64,000 nt of DNA from assembly GCA_047967505.1 (NCBI GenBank), contig CM106540.1; one strand, given 5' to 3'. Below, in pieces: positions 58,209 through 64,000 of the stretch (the stretch's first letter is position 1; the number at the start of each line of letters is the position of its first letter). Source of the DNA: Dipteris shenzhenensis (taxonomy: Eukaryota; Polypodiophyta; Polypodiopsida; Gleicheniales). The translations under genes and the position numbers were made by a program. Under the pieces are notes generated by a model, which was not told where the DNA came from, searched no databases, and worked only from the letters and a program-made list of their open reading frames with translations.

Positions 58209-59357
58209 TGCAATGAAGAGCTTCTTGGTGATTCTCTATCAAGTAGTGAGAAGCTCCAGTACTTGGATATGTTAGATGATTTTCCATGTCTCTTTGCAAT
58301 AAGCTATTCATAGGTTCGACCAGTCTCTCTTGTGGATCACATGATTGAGTTGAAGCCAAAAAGCAAGCCAGTTGTGCAACGCTTAAGGTGATTGGGGGTG
58401 ATCCAAGCTAAGGCACTAAAGAAAGAGGTAACATAACTACTTGAGGCAGGATTCATCTTTCCTATTGATGATTCAGAATGGATATCTCCTATAGTTGCCA
58501 CACCAAAGAAAGGAAATAAGTGGTGGGTTTGTGTGGACTTTCATCCTTTGAATGCATGTACTAAAAGGGATCATTTTCGTTTGCCATTCCAAGATGAAAT
58601 ACTAGACCCAGTAGTAGGGCATGAGATGTATTCTGTATGTGATCGGTATTCTGGGTACTTTCAAATTCATATTTGGGAGGAAGATCAAAAGAAAACATCA
58701 TTTGTCACACCTTGGGGAGTTTTTGCTTACAGAGTGATGCCTTTTGGGTTGACCAATGCACCAGCTACATTTCAAAGGTTCATGAGTCAAGTCTTGGAGC
58801 CTTACTTGGGAAAGTTCATAAGGGTGCTTTTGGATGATTTTTGCATTTATTCTCGGCACATAGATCACATGGAGAAGTTAAAGATGGCCTTAGCTAGGAT
58901 TGATGAAGCAAAAGGGTGTTTAAATCCTAGCAAGTGTCATTTGGCTCAAACAAAAGTAGTCTTGTTGGGGCATATTGTGTCTGAAGAAGGCCTGCAAATG
59001 GATCCTGACAAGCTTCAAGCAATCATGGCATTGCCAAGTCCTGAGAATGTCACTGGTGTTCACAGAAATTTAGGAAAGAGCAAGTACTATCAACGCTTTT
59101 GTGATGATTTCACAGAGATAGTGCATCCCATGAACTTGTTGAGAAGAAAAGGAGTTTCTTTCCAATGGGGTGTGGAGCAACAAGAGTCTTTCCAGCAACT
59201 TAAGGAGGCCATGAGTAAGGGCCCAATATTGAAGCCCCCTGATTGGTCTCAAGACTTTTATGTAAATCCAAGTGTATCTTTGCATTCAGTTGGTGTTGTA
59301 TTGCTACCAAAGGAAGAGGCAGGTAGAATGCAACCCATCTATTATGCAAGCCAATAG
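58209..59357 (+). pseudogene. Gypsy-D reverse transcriptase
   Basis: The start is interrupted: TAG near 58312 (SYS-stop-VRPVSLVDH), TGA near 58389 and TAA near 58433, at expected Gln, Arg and Gln positions. From 58533 the frame is open: DFHPLNACTKRDHFRLPFQD, CDRYSGYFQIHI (first Asp), VFAYRVMPFGLTNAPATFQR, RVLLDDFCIYS (LLDD 58827-58838), LNPSKCHLAQTKVVLLGHIV and YYQRFCDDFTEIVHPMNLLR. Confidence 0.93.
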
Positions 59358-59640
59358 CTTACAGATGTGGAAACAAGGTATGAAGAAATGGAGCAGCAAG
59401 CTCTCTCTTTGCTGTTTTTAGTCAAAAAGTTTCGCTCCTATTTATTACCTCGACCATTTTTCTTCCTTACCTCTCAGTCTGTATTAGCATATCTAGTTCG
59501 CAAGCCTAATCCTAGGGGGAGATTTGCAAAATGGTTGTCAGAGCTTCAAGAGTTCTCTTTCTCTTTTGTCACTAAAAATACCACTAGGTCCACTATGGCA
59601 GATTTGCTCACAAGACGGGAGGATCTAGGAGAAGAAAAGA
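59240..59640 (+). pseudogene. Gypsy-D first RNase H, catalytic Asp lost
   Basis: DFYVNPSVSLHSVGVVLLPK occupies the place of the usual DAS motif, with Asn in place of the catalytic Asp. YYASQ-stop(59355)-LTDVETRYEEMEQQALSLLF holds the Glu region. FFLTSQSVLAYLVRKPNPRG lacks the usual TD of TDH or TDN. The domain is therefore probably inactive. Confidence 0.85.
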
Positions 59641-60268
59641 AATGTAAGGAGAACATTAAAGATGAAAGGTATACACCACCAACAAATTTTGTTTTGTATT
59701 TTGATGGGGCTTTTAGTCCTTCGTGCCAACAAGGAGCTGGGGGTATGGTCTTGATGAATTCTAAAGATCAAGAGGTATGGGCAAGAGGACAAGAGCTTCT
59801 AGGTATCACAACTAACAATGCAACTGAGTATAATGCTTTGATTCTTGGTTTGGAGGGTTGTCTTCAAAGTCAAGTTAAAGAATTGGAAGTAAGAGGAGAT
59901 TCTCAGCTTATTATAAAGCAAATGCAAGGGCATTACAAGACAAGAAGTCCTCATTTGAAGGAGCTTAATCAAAAGGCTATGGCACTATGTAGTCAGTTTG
60001 ATTTTTGCAAGTTTCTTCATATAAACAGAAAAGAAAATCGAAGGGTAGATGAGTTAGCTACTCAAGCCATTGTAGTCCAAGACCGGGGGGTGGTTTCTTT
60101 GGTAGACACTGGATGGCCAGAACTGCAAGATGTTCAGCAATATGTGGAAGAAGGCATGTTTTCTCGAGGGTTAACTCCACAACAAAAGCAGAGATTGGTA
60201 AGGAAGGCTTGTCCCTATACTATTGTTGATGACATTCTTTATAAATTGGGAAAAGACAAGGTGCTTTG
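59367..60268 (+). CDS. Gypsy-D second RNase H (archaeal type) and start of integrase
   Basis: From 59688 the open frame reads FVLYFDGAFSPSCQQGAGGM (Asp 59703-59705), ITTNNATEYNALILGLEG (Glu 59826-59828), LEVRGDSQLIIKQMQGHY (Asp 59898-59900) and HINRKENRRVDELATQAI (Asp 60048-60050). All four DEDD residues are present. The linker VVQDRGVVSLVDTGWPELQD and the integrase start PYTIVDDILYKLGKDKVL follow, cut by Copia-2 at 60269. The domain resembles plant-encoded RNase HI; it probably degrades the RNA of the hybrid in place of the damaged first domain. Confidence 0.92.
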
Positions 60269-60600
60269 TGCTGAGATATCGAGCTCCACTCGTGATATGC
60301 CAAGGTGACCGTTGTGCATTTATGTCACTGACTTGCACACCACCCACGAATAATAGCTGGATGACAGCTATCCTTATCTACTCTAGTTCGTGGCTCAGTT
60401 AGTATGCCACCTTAGTTAGTTGAGTTTGGTTTGAGACCCACATATAGGGTTCTTCTATTTCTTTGTACTAGAGTTCTTTTGGCTTTCACAACTAAGAAGA
60501 GGAAAACTGTTTTCAGCCTCCACCTTTGTGTGTATTCCCCCATTGTGTATGTGAGAAAGCCGCAAGTGAGACTCCTTCCCTCTCTCCCACTATCTTCACA
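60269..60600 (+). repeat. Copia-2 5' LTR
   Basis: 332 bases, TGCTGAGATATC...TTCACA. It matches the Copia-1 LTR but lacks 21 bases (the 'attagctatagatgcggttg' region). The 5' flank is GCTTT. Confidence 0.93.
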
Positions 60601-60612
60601 TGGTATCAGAGC
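60601..60612 (+). other. Copia-2 primer binding site (initiator tRNA-Met)
   Basis: TGGTATCAGAGC directly after the LTR. Confidence 0.95.
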
Positions 60613-61150
60613 CTGGTTCATGGTAAGGAGCTCAAGAAAGCAAATCAAGTTCACGGTGTCCTGGTAAGAGGACTAGTGTTACTTTCCTTTTTCGAGTTTG
60701 GGAGCAAATCTCTGTAGGCAGCACAGCTGGAAGTGCAAGAGTGCACTGTCTCCGATTGAGACACCCTTTGTGGTGTGGTGAGAGGGCAGTATATGTTGCG
60801 GGTGAAGGCAAAGCCCTCGGTGACTTTGTTTTTCTGATTCGAGGCCATTTCAGGGCCCGTTTTGAAGGCAGAAGTTCTTCGTAGGCACTTAGAAAAAGGC
60901 CCTATTTTTGCTGTGCGACCACTTCTCTACAGGTCAGTGAAAAGTTGCCGTAGAAATTCCATCATATGCCTATGCACAGAGATATTGGGAGTTGCAGAAT
61001 CATCCTTGTTGCCTATTGATGCAAAATTGTCACTAGGAACTAGGAAGTGACTATGTGGTCAAATACCACTTTTGTCAGTTTTGCAGATCTGCTCATGTGA
61101 GGCAAAAGCTGTGTTTTTTGTAGTGACAAAATATTTTGCAGTGTTTTGTA

Positions 61151-61736
61151 ATGGCGTGTGGTTCTCTTTCATAGATTGTCACTGAAAAGCTTGACAAGAA
61201 CAACTTCCAAGCATGGAAGTTTAGAATGACGAATTTCCTTATGGGAAAAGGCTATTGGGAGTTCATTACAGGAAATGAAGAAGAACCAGTTCTTCCTAAT
61301 GTTCCTAATGAACAGGAAATGTAGGCATTTAAAGGATCGCATGAGAGAGCCAGAAAAGTTATGTACTGGCTTTCTATCAGTATTTCGAATTCTATGATTG
61401 TGCATATTCAGGATGCAAGTACGCCAAAGGAGGCATGGGATACTTTGGCAAAAATGTACAGCACAAATACGCAAGCCAGGAAAATGCAGCTCAAGCAGGA
61501 GTTGCACAATGTGCAAAGAGAAAATATGAGCATCAATGACTACCACATGAAGGTGAAGAAAATTGTAGATGCACTTGCTTCCATTGGATCACCAGTGGAA
61601 GATGATGATCTAGTTTCTGTGACCTTGAATGGTTTAGGAATGGATTATGCACAGTTCCGGACATCCATTGCCGTCCATGAAAAATTTCCTAATTTTGAGG
61701 AGTTGTTTGCTCTTCTAATTTCTGAAGAGTGGAGAA
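61151..61736 (+). pseudogene. gag: Copia-2 gag (interrupted)
   Basis: ATG 61151, TAG at codon 8 (61172-61174), VTEKLDKNNFQAWKFRMTNF, TAG at 61322-61324, then an open frame through RQENMSINDYHMKVKKIVDA-like capsid sequence to the Copia-3 LTR at 61737. It retains CAG at 61313 and 61487 where Copia-1 has TAG. Confidence 0.88.
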
Positions 61737-62034
61737 TGTTGAGATATCAAGCTCTATCCCCGATATATCTCCTGGATGACTATCATTTATGTCACCGCCT
61801 ATGTTAGTTGTACTCGTGGTGTAGTTAGACTACCACGTATGTTTTTGATTTGGGTTCACATATGAACCATGTATTCTAGGTTTTGACATATAGGGTATTT
61901 CCCTCTTCTATTGTATTGTCGTTGTGTGCAAAAGTGAAGAAAGGCTTCACCCTCCAACCTTGTGTCCTCTCTCTTTTGTGTGTTGTGAAGAAAGCTGAAC
62001 TTGAGTCTCCTATCTCTCTCCCTTATTCTTTACA
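61737..62034 (+). repeat. Copia-3 5' LTR
   Basis: 298 bases, from TGTTGAGATATCAAGCTC to CTTTACA. The start is shared with Copia-1; the middle is a different sequence. Confidence 0.9.
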
Positions 62035-62046
62035 TGGTATCAGAGC
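62035..62046 (+). other. Copia-3 primer binding site (initiator tRNA-Met)
   Basis: TGGTATCAGAGC directly after the LTR. Confidence 0.95.
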
Positions 62047-62617
62047 CTTGTTCGTGGTAAGCAGCTCAAGAAAGCAAGCCAAGTTTGTGGTGTCTTGGTA
62101 AGAGGACCAGTGTTGCTTTCCTATTTCGAGTTTGGGAGCAAATCTCTGCAGGTAGCACAGCCAGAAGTGCAGGAGTGCACTGTTTCAGATTGAGAGGCCC
62201 TTCACGGTGTGGCGAGAGCGCAGTATATGCTATGGGATAGGGCGAAGCCCTTGGTGACTTTATTTTTTTGATTTGAGGCCAATTCGGAGCCCGTTTTGAA
62301 GGCGGAAGTTCTTCGCAGGCACTCAGAAAAAGGCCCTGTTTTTGCTGTGCGACCACCGTGTGCGCGCGGCTAGTCGGTGGAAAGGTGCCACAGAAATTGC
62401 ATCGTATGCCTATGTGCAGAGATATTGGGAGTTGCAGATTCATGCCTGTTGCCTGTTGATGCAAAATCGTCACGAGGAAGTGACTGTGTGGTGAAATACC
62501 ACTTTGGTCAGTGTTGCAGATCTGCCCCTGTGAGGCTTTTCGCAGAAGTTTTGCTATTTGCCCTTGTGAGGCATTTGCTGTGTTTACAGGTTGCTGTTGC
62601 AATTCGTGATTTGTAAA

Positions 62618-64000
62618 ATGTCTGAGAATCTGTCTACCATTGTCAGTGAGAAGCTTGACAAGAACAACTTCCAAGCATGGAAGTTCAGGATGACAAACTT
62701 CCTTATGGGAAAGGGAGTTTGGGATTACATCAGTGGTGAAATTGCAGAACCAGTTTTGGGTACTGCTCCCACTCTTGCTGAATTGAAGGCCTTTAAGGAA
62801 TGGCATGAAAAAGCCAGAAAATGCTTGTATTGGCTATCTGTTAGCATTTCAGATTCTATGATTGTGCATATACAGGATGTAGAGACGCCTAAGGAGGCAT
62901 GGGATACATTGGTGAAGCTGTATAGCACAAATACCAAAGCACGAAAGATGTAGCTAAAGCAGGAGTTGCACAATGTGCAAAGGAAAAATCTGAATATAAA
63001 TGAGTATTCCTTGAAGGTGAAAGGCCTTGCAGATTCTCTTGCCTCCATTGGAGCACCTGTTGATGATGAGGACTTAGTGTCCGTGACCTTGAATGGTCTT
63101 GGGAAAGATTATGCACAGTTTCGGACATCCATTGGAGTCCGTGAAACATTTCCTGATTTTCAGGAACTTATTGCTCTCTTGCTGAGTGAAGAGCAAAGGA
63201 ATGGTGGTTCAGCCACCTCAACTTCTCAAGAGACTGCTTTCTACTCGAATACAGGTAGAGGCAGGGGTAGAGGAAGAGGCCGTTTTGGTGGCCGTGCAGG
63301 AAATCAAAACCAACAGCAACAACAGGAAAACCAGTTCTATGGAAGAGGACGTGGTAGTTCTAGAGGCAGGGGGAGCCAAAGAGGCCGTGGTTCATGGCAA
63401 AGGAACCAGCAAGTAAATAGCAGCACAGAATGCTATTATTGTGGAAAGCCTGGACACAAGGAGAATACATGCTATAAAAAGCAGAATGACATCAAAAGTG
63501 GGAAGTTGCAGCAAAGCAACTATGCATCATCAAGTGGGCATGGTGACGACAGAAATGAGCACCTTTTTGTGATGCAGCATATGGTTAACTCCATGTCAGG
63601 AGATGCTGCAGCTTGCAATGATGTTTGGTATGTTGATTCAGGTGCCTCTAACCACATGACCAGTCATGGTGAGTGGTTTCATGATGTTAGAAATTTGGAT
63701 AAGCCAGGTTATGTTGAAACAGGTGATGATACTGCGCACCCAATTACGCAGGTTGGTAAAGTGCCATTGGCTATGCAGGATGGCAAAACGAAGTACTTGG
63801 CAGATGTACTTCATGTTCCAAAAATCACTAAGAACCTGGTTTCAGTTGGCCAGATGGTTGAGCAAGGTCTGCAGGTTAGATTTAATCCTGATGGATGCTT
63901 TGTTGAGGACTTGAAAAATAAGTGCCGCTTGATTGCAAAAGGCAACAAAAATGGAAGAATGTTCACCTTGGATGTTGATATGCCTGAGGTGAAAGCTGCT
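62618..64000 (+). pseudogene. gag: Copia-3 gag-protease-preintegrase, one stop, runs off window
   Basis: ATG 62618 gives MSENLSTIVSEKLDKNNFQA. TAG at 62951-62953 is the only break; Copia-2 has CAG there (61487). Reading on in the same frame: DLVSVTLNGLGKDYAQFRTS, RG-rich linker, CCHC knuckle CYYCGKPGHKENTC (63431-63472), protease WYVDSGASNHMTSH and LHVPKITKNLVSVGQMVEQG, to the window edge. An in-frame ATG at 62591 would add nine residues, but the start at 62618 matches related Gag proteins better. Confidence 0.9.

Larger units (their letters stand above)
56649..60268 (+). mobile_element. Gypsy-D: Tat-like gypsy element with two RNase H domains, interrupted
   Basis: Order: gag, zinc knuckle, protease, reverse transcriptase, RNase H, second (archaeal-type) RNase H, start of integrase. 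The second RNase H between the first and integrase is a hallmark of Tat-lineage gypsy elements. The left end is truncated within gag against the H3-like region. The right end is cut by Copia-2 at 60269, and no integrase core follows in the window. Confidence 0.9.
60269..61736 (+). mobile_element. Copia-2: 5' part of a Copia-1-family element
   Basis: 5' LTR 60269-60600, primer site, leader and gag up to 61736, where Copia-3 inserted. It sits inside Gypsy-D. The 3' part, if present, lies beyond the window. Gag has TAG at codon 8, as in Copia-1, and TAG at 61322. Confidence 0.93.
61737..64000 (+). mobile_element. Copia-3: related copia element, 5' half in window
   Basis: 5' LTR 61737-62034, primer site 62035-62046, leader, gag and protease; it runs off the window end. 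It inserted into the gag of Copia-2 (5' flank GAGAA). Its LTR is diverged from Copia-1/2 beyond the first 18 bases, but the leader and gag are clearly related. Within the window only one stop interrupts gag-pol, so it is the best preserved of the three. Confidence 0.93.

Overview
The window looks like nuclear DNA of a land plant with a large, repeat-rich genome. It is dominated by Ty1/copia and Ty3/gypsy LTR retrotransposons, long microsatellites and polypyrimidine tracts. The only intact host-type gene I can recognise is a single-exon DUF538 protein (35453-35875, minus), a family typical of land plants. Plant-type CCCTAAA-like motifs and initiator-tRNA-Met primer sites agree with this. I cannot place it further; a fern, lycophyte or gymnosperm-like genome would fit, but that is a guess.

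Layout. 1-930 holds degenerate tandem repeats. 2980-8535 is a complete copia element (Copia-1) with two 353-bp LTRs and a perfect TATTG target duplication, but its gag-pol is broken. 8641-8854 is a 3' relic of another copia family. 9617-13761 is a minus-strand gypsy element cut in its gag by a younger copia element, Copia-4 (13762-20654), which has an 876-codon open frame and an in-frame deletion of the front of its reverse transcriptase. 22890-24152 is a minus-strand gypsy gag fragment. 24300-35400 is mostly non-coding: C-rich tracts, telomere-like repeats, microsatellites. 35453-35875 is the DUF538 gene. 38111-38371 is a LINE fragment. 39000-43500 holds more microsatellites and pyrimidine tracts. 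41982-50683 is a second gypsy element (Gypsy-C), with a tRNA-Asp-like primer site and a decayed gag-pol. 52046-55020 contains unrecognised plus-strand gene-like frames, one with well-phased introns. 55262-55445 is a nearly perfect foldback. 55628-56646 (minus) is a degenerate histone H3-like gene with an unusually long N-terminal tail. 56649-60268 is a third gypsy element (Gypsy-D) with two RNase H domains. It was interrupted by Copia-2 (60269-61736), which was in turn interrupted by Copia-3 (61737 to the window end).

One theme links the decayed genes. Most in-frame stops are TAG where a sibling copy or the protein family has glutamine CAG, and several others are TGA where CGA (Arg) is expected. 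That is the footprint expected from deamination of methylated CHG and CG cytosines in silenced plant transposons. The three most notable items are the long-tailed H3-like pseudogene, the foldback beside it, and the array of ten CACGTCA motifs in the Copia-4 leader.
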